From Pythium myriotylum (Eukaryota; Oomycota; Peronosporomycetes; Pythiales; Pythiaceae), in contig JALJCQ010000008.1 of the NCBI GenBank assembly GCA_023091665.1, forward strand, positions 1,054,001 through 1,118,000: a stretch of 64,000 nucleotides of DNA, given 5' to 3'. Of the stretch, positions 31,798 to 43,108 are shown in pieces. The notes under the pieces are model-generated. The model was not told the origin of the DNA. It did not search any database and saw only the letters and a program-made list of their open reading frames with translations. A program made the position numbers and the translations under genes. Numbering within the stretch: the stretch's first letter is position 1; each line of letters begins with the position of its first letter.

Positions 31798-34700
31798 CTC
31801 CCCCTCGACTCGACTGCGTCTTGAACACCAAGCTTGGTGCGGAGCACGTCGAACTGGACCGCGGGGATCGGCTTGGTCATGATGTCGGCAAGCATGTCTT
31901 GGGTCGGGCAATACTGGAGAGACACTTGGCCGTCGTCGACCTTCTCACGAACGAAGTGGTAGCGAATGTCGATGTGCTTGGTGCGCTTGTGGAACTCGGG
32001 GTTCTTGGCCAACGCGATCGCACCTTGGTTGTCTTCGTACACCGTGAGCGCTTGGTCACTTGCAACTTCGCCGAGTTCGCACAGGAACGCCTTGAGCCAC
32101 ACGGCTTCTTGGATCGCTTCCGATAGAGCCATGTACTCTGCTTCGGTCGAGGAGAGGGCGACAGTTCGCTGCTTCTTGCTGCGCCAGCTGATGCATCCGC
32201 CGTTGAGCATGAACACGTAGCCGCTGGTGCTTCGACGTGACTCGATGTCGCCAGCCCAGTCGGCGTCGGAGTAGCCGACTAGTCTTCCGTCGTTCGATGC
32301 CGAGAACTGCAGGCCGTACGTCGGAGTCGCTTGCAGATACCGGAGCACACGCTTGAGAGCTTGCCAATGTGTTGGACACGGGTCCGCGGCGAACTGGCTG
32401 AGTGTGCCGACTGCCGCTGCGAGGTCTGGTCGAGTGCCGACCATGAGGTACATGAGTGCGCCGACTGCACTTCGGTACGGCACGTTCTTCATGGTGTCTT
32501 CGTGCTTGCAACCACCCTCGCACATGGCCTTGGTCAGCTTGAGTCCGGGGTCTTGAGGAGTCCTCACTGGTTTGCAGTCTTGCATGCCGAACTTGGTCAG
32601 GATCGACTGCAAGAACTTGGTCTGCCGCATGGTCACGTCGCCGGACTTGGGGTCTTGCTCAACTTCCATGCCGAGGCAGTACTTGAGTTCGCCGAGGTCG
32701 GACATCTCGAAGCGTTCGCTGAGTGCACGCTTGGTCGCCGTGAGCAACTCGAGGCTGTTGCAGGCGAGGATGAGGTCGTCGACGTAGATCACCACGAATA
32801 TCATCGCTGAGCCGCTCCGCTTGACGTACACGCAGTGGTCCATCTCGCACTTGGTGAAGCCGACCTTGCGCATGAAGGCGTCGATGGTCTGGTTCCACAT
32901 GCGTGGCGACTGCTTGAGACCGTAGAGCGAGCGCTTGAGCTTGCACACGTAGTCCGGGTGGCGCTGGTCGACGAAGCCTTCGGGCTGCTTCATGTAGATT
33001 TCTTCGTCGAGGTTGCCGTTCAGGAACGCCGTCTTGACATCCATCTGATGGATCATGAGCTTGTGTCGAGCGGCGATGCTGAGGATGGTGCGGATCGACG
33101 TGAACTTGGCGACGGGTGCGAACGTCTCTTCGAAGTCGATGCCGTACTTCTGCAGGAACCCCTTGGCAACGAGTCGAACCTTGTACCGCTCGACGAGTCC
33201 TTCGGCGGTTTCTTTGACCTTGAACACCCACTTGCTGGTGATGGCCTTGCGTCCGGCTGGCAAAGGGACTAGGTCCCAGGTCTCGTTCTTCTTGAGCGAC
33301 TCAAGCTCGGAGTCGCAGGCTTCCTTCCAGTTGCTGGCGTCGTCGGATTCCATCGCCGACTTGAACGATGTCGGCAACTCTCCCCCTGAATTCACGACGA
33401 GAGCAAACTCTTCGTGGTCTTGGTCTTCTCCCCCTTGTTCTTGCACGTCTTCGCCTTCTTCATCTTCATCTTCTATGCCTTCCTCTTCGATCGACGTGAG
33501 CAGTGCAGACAGATCTTCGAGCGATGTCCTTGGACCTTGCGTGGGTGGTGGAGTCGCACCACTTGTGCGACCAACACGTCCGTAGCGCTTCTCAACTGGC
33601 GGTTCAGCCAGGTTCTCGAGCGAGTGCGTGCGAGAGTGGCGCTTGGACCCTGGTGCGTAGTCGACATTCGGCTGCTGGGCCGATGCTGGTGCTGCTGGAC
33701 GCTGCGACCGCTGGCCCTGTTGCCACTCCGGTCGCTCGTAGCTGCGCTGACTTGGTGCTGGTGAGGCTGGCTGCTCACCCATGTCTTCATCATCTTGGTT
33801 GTCGGTTGCTTCATCTTGATCTTGATCATCATCCTCGTCGCGGAACTCGACGGACTTGCTCCAGGGTTCTTCGCGCTTGCCATCGTCGAACGTGTCTTCC
33901 ATGAACTGCGCGTCTCGACTGATCACGATCCGACCGGTTGCGATTTCTTCAAACCGATACGCTTTCTCGTGGTCCGAGTAGCCGAGGAACCGACACAAGA
34001 TGGCTCGGGCGTCGAACTTCGACCGCTTCTCCTTCGGCACGTGGACGTACGCATGGCAGCCGAACACCTTGAAGTTGGCGAGCAAGGGCTTCTTCCCGTA
34101 CCATTCTTCGTACGGCGACTTGTACAAGTCTTGAGCGCGGGTCGGAAGTCGGTTGCGAACTTCGACTGCAGTCATGACGGCTTCGCCCCGGTACTCGTCG
34201 GACAAGTTGGCATGGTGGAGCTTGCAACGACCACACTCACCGATGGTTCGGTTCATGCGCTCCGCCACACCGTTCAACTGAGGCGTGTATGGCGGCGTGA
34301 CGTCGTGCTCGATGCCACGCTTGCGGCAGAACTTGGCAAGTTTGGCCGACTGGTACTCGTCGCCGCCGTCGGTTCGAAGCACCTTGACTCGACGACCGGT
34401 TTGGTTCTCGGCCCAGTTGACGAACTCGACGAACTTGTCGTAGACTTCGTCCTTGGACCGCATGAGGTACAACTTGCACAGTCGAGACTTGTCGTCGGTG
34501 AAGGTGGCAAAGTACTTCATGCCGCCGAAAGTCGGAGTCTTCATGGGGCCGGCCACATCGCTGTACACGACGTCAAGCAGATTCGCAGACCGCTTGGTCG
34601 TGCCTGACTGGAACTTGACGCGAGTCAGCTTGCCGAGTGCACAACCTTCACAGACCTCCCATTCCTGCACAGACCCGATGTCGAGTCCGTCGGCGAGGTC

Positions 34701-36125
34701 CTTCTTGACGATGGCTTCGAGTCCGCTGAAGCCGATGTGACCGAGTCGGAGGTGCCACAGGTACGACTTGGACATGGCGCGACCTCGTCTTGCACTGGCG
34801 GCGTGGGCTGCTTCAATCGACACTGGAGACATGTTGAGCTTGAACAGACCCTTGCCGATACGAGTGCCGATGGTCCGCTTGGCGCCCTTGAGAACGACGA
34901 AGCAACCGTCCTTGTCGAACGTCACGGGAGCAACGTCCTCCGTGAATCTTCCGACCGAGAACAGGTTGCGGCTGAGCTTGGGGATATGCCACACGTTGGT
35001 GAGCAAACCCTTCTTGACACCGCTTGGAGTCTCCATCGACATGAGAATGTCTCCCATGCCGACCGCTTGGACTGTGCCATCATCGGCCAGATGCACGTCG
35101 ACTGGGTCAATCTTCTTGTAGTTCATCATGAACTGCTTGGTTCGCGACATGTGCTGAGTCGCGCCCGAGTCGACCAACCACGCCGTGGATTGACTCGACT
35201 TGCCTTGGGTCTTCCCGACCGAGAACAGGTACTCGCCGGGGTCTTCATCTCGCGCAAGGTTGGCTCGCTGGAACCGTTGCCGAGGGTTGCCGTTTCCGTT
35301 GCCGTTGCCGTTGCCGCCGGAGTTGCCGTTGCCGTTGCCGTTGTCGTTGTCCTTGACACGCGAGTGGCACTCCGCGGCCCAATGACCGATCTTGCCGCAG
35401 TAGTTGCACGTGCCAGTCTTCTTGACTGCACGGCCCTTGGGCTTCGCGTCACTTGTCATGAACGCTTGGCCAAGCGTGGCTCCGTCGCCACCTTGCTCCT
35501 TGCGCTTCATGTCTTCATGGAGCAGCCGAGACGTCACGAGTTCCCACGTGAGCGCGTCGACACGCGACTCCAACGCCGTGATGAGGAATTGGTACGACTC
35601 GCTGAGACTGCCGAGAAGCGTGATCACCAAGTCGTCTTCGCTGACCGGAGCGCCGACTGCGTCGAGTTGCTCCGCCAGGGTCTTGAGCTTGTTGATGTGC
35701 GTGAGCACATCGTCACCTTCTTCCATCATGGTCGTGAAGAAACGACGACGAAGAAAGAGCTTGTTGGCAAGGCTCTTCTTCTCGAAGTGTTCTTCCAGTC
35801 TTGACCATGCATCTTGCGCACCACTCGCCGACCGAACCAGCGGGAGCTGCGAGTCTTCCATCGCGAGACAGATCATCGCGAACGCCTTGCGAGACTTCTT
35901 CTTGAAGAGGGCTCGGTCCGCGTCGGTCTGGCACTGCTCGAGTTTGACCTCTCCACAGACAACTTCCCAGACGTCGCGTTCTTCGAGCACCATCTGCATC
36001 TTGAACTTCCATGTGTGGAAGTTGGTTCCGTCGAACTTGTTGATGCGGGCTGGGGTGGTCGAACCCATGGCGAAGGCTGGGGAGGCGAAGTCGGTGGAGG
36101 CAGAGTCGGCTGGGCTTGGGCTCAT
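31752..36125 (-). CDS. Cop-A gag-pol polyprotein (A6), open frame
   Basis: 1457 aa from the ATG at 36123-36125. Gag with gag-like [14 protein letters not shown] opening; CCHC knuckle; Asn-Gly tract; protease VDSGATQ; integrase zinc motif and DDE; a long acidic, Pro/Gln-rich linker (about 750-905); RT with TAFLNG and YVDD; RNase H. The stop lies 46 nt inside the 3' LTR. Differences from most copies: SDEYRGEA for SDEYWGEA (34188-34190), a position usually Trp in copia integrases; YKVRL for YKARL; and a shorter linker (QDHEEF). The frame is whole, but integrase function is doubtful. Confidence 0.9.
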   Translation of the reverse strand: MSPSPADSASTDFASPAFAMGSTTPARINKFDGTNFHTWKFKMQMVLEERDVWEVVCGEVKLEQCQTDADRALFKKKSRKAFAMICLAMEDSQLPLVRSASGAQDAWSRLEEHFEKKSLANKLFLRRRFFTTMMEEGDDVLTHINKLKTLAEQLDAVGAPVSEDDLVITLLGSLSESYQFLITALESRVDALTWELVTSRLLHEDMKRKEQGGDGATLGQAFMTSDAKPKGRAVKKTGTCNYCGKIGHWAAECHSRVKDNDNGNGNGNSGGNGNGNGNGNPRQRFQRANLARDEDPGEYLFSVGKTQGKSSQSTAWLVDSGATQHMSRTKQFMMNYKKIDPVDVHLADDGTVQAVGMGDILMSMETPSGVKKGLLTNVWHIPKLSRNLFSVGRFTEDVAPVTFDKDGCFVVLKGAKRTIGTRIGKGLFKLNMSPVSIEAAHAASARRGRAMSKSYLWHLRLGHIGFSGLEAIVKKDLADGLDIGSVQEWEVCEGCALGKLTRVKFQSGTTKRSANLLDVVYSDVAGPMKTPTFGGMKYFATFTDDKSRLCKLYLMRSKDEVYDKFVEFVNWAENQTGRRVKVLRTDGGDEYQSAKLAKFCRKRGIEHDVTPPYTPQLNGVAERMNRTIGECGRCKLHHANLSDEYRGEAVMTAVEVRNRLPTRAQDLYKSPYEEWYGKKPLLANFKVFGCHAYVHVPKEKRSKFDARAILCRFLGYSDHEKAYRFEEIATGRIVISRDAQFMEDTFDDGKREEPWSKSVEFRDEDDDQDQDEATDNQDDEDMGEQPASPAPSQRSYERPEWQQGQRSQRPAAPASAQQPNVDYAPGSKRHSRTHSLENLAEPPVEKRYGRVGRTSGATPPPTQGPRTSLEDLSALLTSIEEEGIEDEDEEGEDVQEQGGEDQDHEEFALVVNSGGELPTSFKSAMESDDASNWKEACDSELESLKKNETWDLVPLPAGRKAITSKWVFKVKETAEGLVERYKVRLVAKGFLQKYGIDFEETFAPVAKFTSIRTILSIAARHKLMIHQMDVKTAFLNGNLDEEIYMKQPEGFVDQRHPDYVCKLKRSLYGLKQSPRMWNQTIDAFMRKVGFTKCEMDHCVYVKRSGSAMIFVVIYVDDLILACNSLELLTATKRALSERFEMSDLGELKYCLGMEVEQDPKSGDVTMRQTKFLQSILTKFGMQDCKPVRTPQDPGLKLTKAMCEGGCKHEDTMKNVPYRSAVGALMYLMVGTRPDLAAAVGTLSQFAADPCPTHWQALKRVLRYLQATPTYGLQFSASNDGRLVGYSDADWAGDIESRRSTSGYVFMLNGGCISWRSKKQRTVALSSTEAEYMALSEAIQEAVWLKAFLCELGEVASDQALTVYEDNQGAIALAKNPEFHKRTKHIDIRYHFVREKVDDGQVSLQYCPTQDMLADIMTKPIPAVQFDVLRTKLGVQDAVESRGSVEDDAPRTQRHHSS

Positions 36126-36484
36126 TGTTGGAAGGTCGCTTGGTTGGTGGGATGCAAAATGCAAAGTGAATTGATCGGGACTTAGTTCGCTACTGCTACC
36201 TCTAAGCCGTCTGTGTGTGTCCTACGGTACCGTAATCAAATGTATGTCCTACCTATCGTAAACATATGCAAACATAGACTGACTTCGTGGATACTTCAAC
36301 GAAGTCGATGGGTGGCACTGGATTCAAACCAGAACCAGACGGAGAATCTTCCACATGTCGAATCTTTCACATGTCGAATCTTCCACGGAGAATCTTCTGC
36401 AGGAGAATCTTCTACAGCCGAGCTTCAACTGCCGAGCTTCAACTGGAATGATGACGCTGGGTTCGAGGCGCATCATCTTCAACA
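36126..36484 (-). repeat. Cop-A 5' LTR of A6 (359 bp)
   Basis: Joined to ATGAGCCC with no GGTT between. Compared with its partner LTR it lacks one A (CAAAGTG) and has GCTACTGC and CGGTACC variants, so the pair has diverged or exchanged sequence since insertion. Confidence 0.9.
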
Positions 36485-36982
36485 GACCCGGACATGAAGT
36501 TTGCTGGCTACTCCGATGCCGATTGGGCCGGTGACATATCAGACCGCAAGTCAACATCCGGCTACGTGTTTACACTTGCCGGCGGACCCATTAGCTGGGG
36601 ATCCAAGAAGCAATCAAGTGTCTCCCTATCTACAAGCGAAGCCGAGTACATCGCATTGAGTCTCGCAATTCAAGAAGGCAAGTGGGTCCATCGCCTACTG
36701 TGTGAAGCATTGGACGCTGCACAAGTCCCAAGTCCGAAGTTGGTGATTCTTGAAGACAACCAGTCATGCATCAAGATGACCAAGAACCCAGTAAACCATG
36801 GTCGTGCCAAGCACATCGACATCAAATACCACCACATTCGTGATGAAGTCAAGTCCGGGGAAGTCGAAGTAAAGTACTGCCCAAGCTCAACCATGAACGC
36901 CGACTTGCTCACGAAGGGTCTAACCGGTCCCCGTCACCAAGAGCTCACTCAAGCCCTCGGAATTCAAGGCTGTGACCATTGA
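36485..36982 (+). pseudogene. B3 pol, 3' part (RNase H)
   Basis: Completes B3 after A6. RNase H motifs [20 protein letters not shown] and HIDIKYH are all present, ending in GIQGCDH with the stop at 36980-36982. It is the only Cop-B RNase H segment in the window besides B1; B2, B4 and B5 have none. The polypurine tract 36981-36989 overlaps the stop. Confidence 0.92.
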
Positions 36983-36989
36983 GGGGGGC

Positions 36990-37344
36990 TATTATGGGTA
37001 CAATGTGTCACAACATCTTGAAGTTGAAGTTCAAGTTGTGGAAGATTCAACTGTAGAAAATTCTCATGTGGAAGATTCCCATGTAGAAAATTCTCAGGTG
37101 GAAAGTTCTCCATCTAGTTCTGGCTTGAACCCAGTTCAACCCATCAACTTTGTTGAAGTACCCACGAAGTGTGTATACCTCTGCATATGATTACGATAGG
37201 TTGGACATGCATATGTTTATGGTAGCGTAGGACACAAGACGGCTTAGAGGTAGCGACAGCGAACTAAGTCCCGATCAATTCACTCTGCATTTTGCCAAGC
37301 TTCAGTCAAGTCCACTCCTCTTCTCGACTTCGTGACCTTTAATA
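36990..37344 (+). repeat. Cop-B 3' LTR of B3 (355 bp)
   Basis: TATTA...TAATA ends, followed by GACCT of A4. It has the CTCATGTGG and TTGGAC variants, which match the 5' LTR of B1 better than its own 5' LTR. Confidence 0.92.
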
Positions 37345-37815
37345 GACCTCGTCTTGTACTGGCGGCGTGGGCTGCTTCAGTCGACACTGGAGACATGTTG
37401 AGCTTGAACAGACCCTTGCCGATACGAGTGCCGATGGTCCGCTTGGCGCCCTTGAGAACGACGAAGCAACCGTCCTTGTCGAACGTCACGGGAGCAACGT
37501 CCTCCGTGAATCTTCCGACCGAGAACAGGTTGCGGCTGAGCTTGGGGATATGCCACACGTTGGTGAGCAAACCCTTCTTGACACCGCTTGGAGTCTCCAT
37601 CGACATGAGAATGTCTCCCATGCCGACCGCTTGGACTGTGCCATCATCGGCCAGATGCACGTCGACTGGGTCAATCTTCTTGTAGTTCATCATGAACTGC
37701 TTGGTTCGCGACATGTGCTGAGTCGCACCCGAGTCGACCAACCACGCCGTGGATTGACTCGACTTGCCTTGGGTCTTCCCGACCGAGAACAGGTACTCGC
37801 CGGGGTCTTCATCTC
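37345..37815 (-). pseudogene. A4 pol, 5' piece (protease region), cut by A7
   Basis: Continues A4 after the B3 insertion: from STRRG back through the pre-integrase segment and the protease (VDSGATQ) to RDEDPGEYL, cut at ATCTC (37811-37815) by the A7 LTR. It has VGMGDI and MSMETPS, as in A6, A7 and A9, where A1-A3 and A10 have VGVGDI and MSMKTPS. Gag of A4 is not present here. Confidence 0.88.
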
Positions 37816-38159
37816 TGTTGAAGATGATGCGCCTCGAACCCAGCGTCATCATTCCAGTTGAAGCTCGGCAGTTGAAGCTCGGCTGTAGAAGATTCTCCGT
37901 GGAAGATTCGACATGTGAAAGATTCGACATGTGGAAGATTCTCCGTCTGGTTCTGGTTTGAATCCAGTGCCACCCATCGACTTCGTTGAAGTATCCACGA
38001 AGTCAGTCTATGTTTGCATATGTTTACGATAGGTAGGACATACATTTGATTATGGTAGCGTAGGACACACACAGACGGCTTAGAGGTAGCAGTAGCGAAC
38101 TAAGTCCCGATCAATTCACTTTGCATTTTGCATCCCACCAACCAAGCGACCTTCCAACA
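37816..38159 (+). repeat. Cop-A 5' LTR of A7 (344 bp)
   Basis: TGTTGAAG...CTTCCAACA with an intact primer-binding site after it. The left junction ATCTC/LTR is the inverse of the LTR/GAGAT junctions at 9420 and 48946. Confidence 0.92.
38116..38129 (+). promoter_or_regulatory. Putative initiator motif in Cop-A LTR (A7)
   Basis: TCACTTTGCATTTT, the common Cop-A form. Compared with the oomycete consensus TCATTYYNCAWTTT it has one mismatch. Confidence 0.45.
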
Positions 38160-38174
38160 GGTTATGAGCCCAAG
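38160..38174 (+). other. Primer-binding site of A7
   Basis: Complete GGTTATGAGCCCAAG next to the LTR, with the gag ATG at 38164 inside it. Confidence 0.8.
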
Positions 38175-41100
38175 CCCAGCCGACTCTGCCTCCACCGACT
38201 TCGCCTCCCCAGCCTTCGCCATGGATTCGACCACCCCAGCCCGCATCAACAAGTTCGACGGAACCAACTTCCACACATGGAAGTTCAAGATGCAGATGGT
38301 GCTCGAAGAACGCGACGTCTGGGAAGTTGTCTGTGGAGAGGTCAAACTCGAGCAGTGCCAGACCGACGCGGACCGAGCCCTCCTCAAGAAGAAGTCTCGC
38401 AAGGCGCTCGCGATGATCTGTCTCGCGATGGAAGACTCGCAGCTCCCGCTGGTTCGGTCGGCGAGTGGTGCGCAAGATGCATGGTCAAGACTGGAAGAAC
38501 ACTTCGAGAAGAAGAGCCTTGCCAACAAGCTCTTTCTTCGTCGTCGTTTCTTCACGACCATGATGGAAGAAGGTGATGATGTGCTCACGCACATCAACAA
38601 GCTCAAGACCCTGGCGGAGCAACTCGACGCAGTCGGCGCTCCGGTCAGCGAAGACGACTTGGTGATCACGCTTCTCGGCAGTCTCAGCGAGTCGTACCAG
38701 TTCCTCATCACGGCGTTGGAGTCGCGTGTCGACGCGCTCACGTGGGAACTCGTGACGTCTCGGCTGCTCCACGAAGACATGAAGCGCAAGGAGCAAGGTG
38801 GCGACGGAGCCACGCTTGGCCAAGCGTTCATGACAAGTGACGCGAAGCCCAAGGGCCGTGCAGTCAAGAAGACTGGCACGTGCAACTACTGCGGCAAGAT
38901 CGGTCATTGGGCCGCGGAGTGCCACTCGCGTGTCAAGGACAACGACAACGGCAACGGCAACGCCAACTCCGGCGGCAACGGCAACGGCAACGGAAACGGC
39001 AACCCTCGGCAACGGTTCCAGCGAGCCAACCTTGCGCGAGATGAAGACCCCGGCGAGTACCTGTTCTCGGTCGGGAAGACCCAAGGCAAGTCGAGTCAAT
39101 CCACGGCGTGGTTGGTCGACTCGGGCGCGACTCAGCACATGTCGCGAACCAAGCAGTTCATGATGAACTACAAGAAGATTGACCCAGTCGACGTGCATCT
39201 GGCCGATGATGGCACGGTCCAAGCGGTCGGCATGGGAGACATTCTCATGTCGATGGAGACTCCAAGCGGTGTCAAGAAGGGTTTGCTCACCAACGTGTGG
39301 CATATCCCCAAGCTCAGCCGCAACCTGTTCTCGGTCGGAAGATTCACGGAGGACGTTGCTCCCGTGACGTTCGACAAGGACGGTTGCTTCGTCGTTCTCA
39401 AGGGCGCCAAGCGGACCATCGGCACTCGTATCGGCAAGGGTCTGTTCAAGCTCAACATGTCTCCAGTGTCGATTGAAGCAGCCCACGCCGCCAGTGCAAG
39501 ACGAGGTCGCGCCATGTCCAAGTCGTACCTGTGGCACCTCCGACTCGGTCACATCGGCTTCAGCGGACTCGAAGCCATCGTCAAGAAGGACCTCGCCGAC
39601 GGACTCGACATCGGGTCTGTGCAGGAATGGGAGGTCTGTGAAGGTTGTGCACTCGGCAAGCTGACTCGCGTCAAGTTCCAGTCAGGCACGACCAAGCGGT
39701 CTGCGAATCTGCTTGACGTCGTGTACAGCGATGTGGCCGGCCCCATGAAGACTCCGACTTTCGGCGGCATGAAGTACTTTGCCACCTTCACCGACGACAA
39801 GTCTCGACTGTGCAAGTTGTACCTCATGCGGTCCAAGGACGAAGTCTACGACAAGTTCGTCGAGTTCGTCAACTGGGCCGAGAACCAAACCGGTCGTCGA
39901 GTCAAGGTGCTTCGAACCGACGGCGGCGGCGAGTACCAGTCGGCCAAACTTGCCAAGTTCTGCCGCAAGCGTGGCATCGAGCACGACGTCACGCCGCCAT
40001 ACACGCCTCAGTTGAACGGTGTGGCGGAGCGCATGAACCGAACCATCGGTGAGTGTGGTCGTTGCAAGCTCCACCATGCCAACTTGTCCGACGAGTACCG
40101 GGGCGAAGCCGTCATGACTGCAGTCGAAGTTCGCAACCGACTTCCGACCCGCGCTCAAGACTTGTACAAGTCGCCGTACGAAGAATGGTACGGGAAGAAG
40201 CCCTTGCTCGCCAACTTCAAGGTGTTCGGCTGCCATGCGTACGTCCACGTGCCGAAGGAGAAGCGGTCGAAGTTCGACGCCCGAGCCATCTTGTGTCGGT
40301 TCCTCGGCTACTCGGACCACGAGAAGGCGTATCGGTTTGAAGAAATCGCAACCGGCCGGATCGTCACCAGTCGAGACGCGCAGTTCATGGAAGACACGTT
40401 CGACGATGGCAAGCGTGAAGAGCCCTGGAGCAAGTCCGTCGAGTTCCGCGACGATGAAGATGATGAAGATGAACCAACCGACAACCAAGATGATGAAGAC
40501 ATGGGTGAGCAGCCAGCCTCGCCAGCACCAAGTCAGCGCAGCCACGAGCGACCGGAGTGGCAACAGGGCCAGCGGTCGCAGCGTCCAGCAGCACCAGCAT
40601 CGGCCCAGCAGCCGAATGTCGACTACGCACCAGGGTCCAAGCGCCACTCTCGCACGCACTCGCTCGAGAACCTGGCTGAACCGCCAGTTGAGAAGCGCTA
40701 CGGACGTGTTGGTCGCACAAGTGGTGCGACTCCACCACCCACGCAAGGTCCAAGGACATCGCTCGAAGATCTGTCTGCACTGCTCACGTCGATCGAAGAG
40801 GAAGGCATAGAAGATGAAGATGAAGAAGGCGAAGACGTGCAAGAACAAGGGGGAGAAGACCAAGACCACGAAGAGTTTGCTCTCGTCGTGAATTCAGGGG
40901 GAGAGTTGCCGACATCGTTCAAGTCGGCGATGGAATCCGACGACGCCAGCAACTGGAAGGAAGCTTGCGACTCCGAGCTCGAGTCGCTCAAGAAGAACGA
41001 GACCTGGGACCTAGTCCCTTTGCCAGCCGGACGCAAGGCCATCACCAGCAAGTGGGTGTTCAAGGTCAAAGAAACCGCCGAAGGACTCGTCGAGCGGTAC

Positions 41101-42531
41101 AAGGTTCGACTCGTTGCCAAGGGGTTCCTGCAGAAGTACGGCATCGACTTCGAAGAGACGTTCGCACCCGTCGCCAAGTTCACGTCGATCCGCACCATCC
41201 TCAGCATCGCCGCTCGACACAAGCTCATGATCCATCAGATGGATGTCAAGACGGCGTTCCTGAACGGCAACCTCGACGAAGAAATCTACATGAAGCAGCC
41301 CGAAGGCTTCGTCGACCAGCGCCACCCCGACTACGTGTGCAAGCTCAAGCGCTCGCTCTACGGTCTCAAGCAGTCGCCACGCATGTGGAACCAGACCATC
41401 GACGCCTTCATGCGCAAGGTCGGCTTCACCAAGTGCGAGATGGACCACTGCGTGTACGTCAAGCGGAGCGGCTCAGCGATGATCTTCGTGGTGATCTACG
41501 TCGACGACCTCATCCTCGCCTGCAACAGCCTCGAGTTGCTCACGGCGACCAAGCGTGCACTCAGCGAACGCTTCGAGATGTCCGACCTCGGCGAACTCAA
41601 GTACTGCCTCGGCATGGAAGTTGAGCAAGACCCCAAGTCCGGCGACGTGACCATGCGGCAGACCAAGTTCCTGCAGTCGATCCTGACCAAGTTCGGCATG
41701 CAAGACTGCAAACCAGTGAGGACTCCTCAAGACCCCGGACTCAAGCTGACCAAGGCCATGTGTGAAGGTGGTTGCAAGCACGAAGACACCATGAAGAACG
41801 TGCCGTACCGAAGTGCAGTCGGCGCACTCATGTACCTCATGGTCGGCACTCGACCAGACCTCGCAGCGGCAGTCGGCACACTCAGCCAGTTCGCCGCGGA
41901 CCCGTGTCCAACACACTGGCAAGCTCTCAAGCGTGTGCTCCGGTATCTGCAAGCGACTCCGACCTACGGCCTGCAGTTCTCGGCATCGAACGACGGAAGA
42001 CTGGTCGGCTACTCCGACGCCGACTGGGCTGGCGACATCGAGTCACGTCGAAGCACCAGCGGCTACGTGTTCATGCTCAACGGCGGATGCATCAGCTGGC
42101 GCAGCAAGAAGCAGCGAACTGTCGCCCTCTCCTCGACCGAAGCAGAGTACATGGCTCTATCGGAAGCGATCCAAGAAGCCGTATGGCTCAAGGCGTTCCT
42201 GTGCGAACTCGGCGAAGTTGCAAGCGACCAAGCGCTCACTGTGTACGAAGACAACCAAGGTGCCATCGCGTTGGCCAAGAACCCCGAGTTCCACAAGCGC
42301 ACCAAGCACATCGACATTCGCTACCACTTCGTTCGTGAGAAGGTCGACGACGGTCAAGTGTCTCTCCAGTATTGCCCGACCCAAGACATGCTTGCCGACA
42401 TCATGACCAAGCCGATCCCCGCGGTCCAGTTCGACGTGCTCCGCACCAAGCTTGGTGTTCAAGACGCAGTCGAGTCGAGGGGGAGTGTTGAAGATGATGC
42501 GCCTCGAACCCAGCGTCATCATTCCAGTTGA
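38164..42531 (+). CDS. Cop-A gag-pol polyprotein (A7), open frame
   Basis: 1455 aa. CCHC knuckle C240, C243, H248, C253; protease D319; integrase zinc ligands near 458-495; catalytic D523, D586, E622 (35 residues between the last two); acidic linker about 750-905; RT YVDD near 1113; RNase H near 1285-1385. Together with A1 it keeps TDGGGEY at D586, whereas most copies have TDGGDEY. It has SDEYRGEA (codon 40099-40101), like A6, in place of the conserved Trp, and RALLKKK for RALFKKK in Gag. It is the only Cop-A copy with both a complete primer-binding site and an unbroken frame, so Trp to Arg is its main visible flaw. The C-terminal 15 codons lie in the 3' LTR. Confidence 0.92.
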   Translation: MSPSPADSASTDFASPAFAMDSTTPARINKFDGTNFHTWKFKMQMVLEERDVWEVVCGEVKLEQCQTDADRALLKKKSRKALAMICLAMEDSQLPLVRSASGAQDAWSRLEEHFEKKSLANKLFLRRRFFTTMMEEGDDVLTHINKLKTLAEQLDAVGAPVSEDDLVITLLGSLSESYQFLITALESRVDALTWELVTSRLLHEDMKRKEQGGDGATLGQAFMTSDAKPKGRAVKKTGTCNYCGKIGHWAAECHSRVKDNDNGNGNANSGGNGNGNGNGNPRQRFQRANLARDEDPGEYLFSVGKTQGKSSQSTAWLVDSGATQHMSRTKQFMMNYKKIDPVDVHLADDGTVQAVGMGDILMSMETPSGVKKGLLTNVWHIPKLSRNLFSVGRFTEDVAPVTFDKDGCFVVLKGAKRTIGTRIGKGLFKLNMSPVSIEAAHAASARRGRAMSKSYLWHLRLGHIGFSGLEAIVKKDLADGLDIGSVQEWEVCEGCALGKLTRVKFQSGTTKRSANLLDVVYSDVAGPMKTPTFGGMKYFATFTDDKSRLCKLYLMRSKDEVYDKFVEFVNWAENQTGRRVKVLRTDGGGEYQSAKLAKFCRKRGIEHDVTPPYTPQLNGVAERMNRTIGECGRCKLHHANLSDEYRGEAVMTAVEVRNRLPTRAQDLYKSPYEEWYGKKPLLANFKVFGCHAYVHVPKEKRSKFDARAILCRFLGYSDHEKAYRFEEIATGRIVTSRDAQFMEDTFDDGKREEPWSKSVEFRDDEDDEDEPTDNQDDEDMGEQPASPAPSQRSHERPEWQQGQRSQRPAAPASAQQPNVDYAPGSKRHSRTHSLENLAEPPVEKRYGRVGRTSGATPPPTQGPRTSLEDLSALLTSIEEEGIEDEDEEGEDVQEQGGEDQDHEEFALVVNSGGELPTSFKSAMESDDASNWKEACDSELESLKKNETWDLVPLPAGRKAITSKWVFKVKETAEGLVERYKVRLVAKGFLQKYGIDFEETFAPVAKFTSIRTILSIAARHKLMIHQMDVKTAFLNGNLDEEIYMKQPEGFVDQRHPDYVCKLKRSLYGLKQSPRMWNQTIDAFMRKVGFTKCEMDHCVYVKRSGSAMIFVVIYVDDLILACNSLELLTATKRALSERFEMSDLGELKYCLGMEVEQDPKSGDVTMRQTKFLQSILTKFGMQDCKPVRTPQDPGLKLTKAMCEGGCKHEDTMKNVPYRSAVGALMYLMVGTRPDLAAAVGTLSQFAADPCPTHWQALKRVLRYLQATPTYGLQFSASNDGRLVGYSDADWAGDIESRRSTSGYVFMLNGGCISWRSKKQRTVALSSTEAEYMALSEAIQEAVWLKAFLCELGEVASDQALTVYEDNQGAIALAKNPEFHKRTKHIDIRYHFVREKVDDGQVSLQYCPTQDMLADIMTKPIPAVQFDVLRTKLGVQDAVESRGSVEDDAPRTQRHHSS
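42476..42485 (+). other. Polypurine tract of A7
   Basis: CGAGGGGGAG directly before the 3' LTR, as in A1. Confidence 0.85.
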
Positions 42532-42842
42532 AGCTCGGCAGTTGAAGCTCGGCTGTAGAAGATTCTCCTGCAGAAGATTCTCCGTGGAAGATTCTCCGTG
42601 GAAGATTCGACATGTGGAAGATTCTCCGTCTGGTTCTGGTTTGAATCCAGTGCCACCCATCGACTTCGTTGAAGTATCCACGAAGTCAGTCTATGTTTGC
42701 ATATGTTTACGATAGGTAGGACATACATTTGATTATGGTAGCGTAGGACACACACAGACGGCTTAGAGGTAGCAGTAGCGAACTAAGTCCCGGTCAATTC
42801 ACTTTGCATTTTGCATCCCACCAACCAAGCGACCTTCCAACA
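42486..42842 (+). repeat. Cop-A 3' LTR of A7 (357 bp)
   Basis: TGTTG...CAACA ends, with an extra GAAGATTCTCCGTG unit compared with the 5' LTR. The right flank CTCCC is where A8 is cut; this junction occurs once in the window. Confidence 0.9.
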
Positions 42843-43077
42843 CTCCCATGCCGACCGCTTGGACTGTGCCATCATCGGCCAGATGCACGTCGACTGGGTC
42901 GATCTTCCTGTAGTTCATCATGAACTGCTTGGTTCGCGACATGTGCTGAGTCGCACCCGAGTCGACCAACCACGCCGTGGATTGACTCGACTTGCCTTGG
43001 GTCTTCCCGACCGAGAACAGGTACTCGCCGGGGTCTTCATCTCGCGCAAGGTTCGCTCGCTGGAACCGTTGCCGAGG

Positions 43078-43108
<31 letters not shown>

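Larger units (their letters stand above)
31438..36484 (-). mobile_element. Cop-A copy A6: complete, nested in B3
   Basis: LTRs 31438-31797 (360 bp) and 36126-36484 (359 bp), one open polyprotein frame, perfect GACCC duplication. The LTRs differ at a few positions, including one A indel. It is the only Cop-A copy in the window with a verified target duplication. Two likely defects: the first four bases of the primer-binding site (GGTT) are missing, and a conserved integrase-region Trp is Arg. Confidence 0.93.
27591..37344 (+). mobile_element. Cop-B copy B3: complete, split by A6
   Basis: 5' LTR 27591-27945, internal 27946-31437, interruption by A6 (31438-36484), internal 36485-36989, 3' LTR 36990-37344. 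Left flank AACCT (27586-27590), right flank GACCT (37345-37349). The halves meet at a duplicated GACCC. The LTRs differ at a few sites (CTCGTG/CTCATG, TAGGAC/TTGGAC). Confidence 0.9.
37816..42842 (+). mobile_element. Cop-A copy A7: full length, no matching target duplication
   Basis: 5' LTR 37816-38159 (344 bp), primer-binding site 38160-38174, open polyprotein, polypurine tract 42476-42485, 3' LTR 42486-42842 (357 bp). The LTRs differ in the number of GAAGATTC-type repeats. Flanks are ATCTC and CTCCC, both from minus-strand Cop-A, so the ends probably come from different insertions. Confidence 0.88.

Noticed and set aside
37345..37815. Separate small gene on the minus strand between B3 and A7
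   Set aside because: It is the protease piece of A4, continuing from 18423-20389 once the B2/B3 insertion is removed.
42836..42850. CTCCC flank at 42843 considered as a polypurine tract of a minus-strand element
   Set aside because: The adjoining internal sequence is the middle of the pol region (QAVGMG), not the 3' end, and the LTR there is in the plus orientation.
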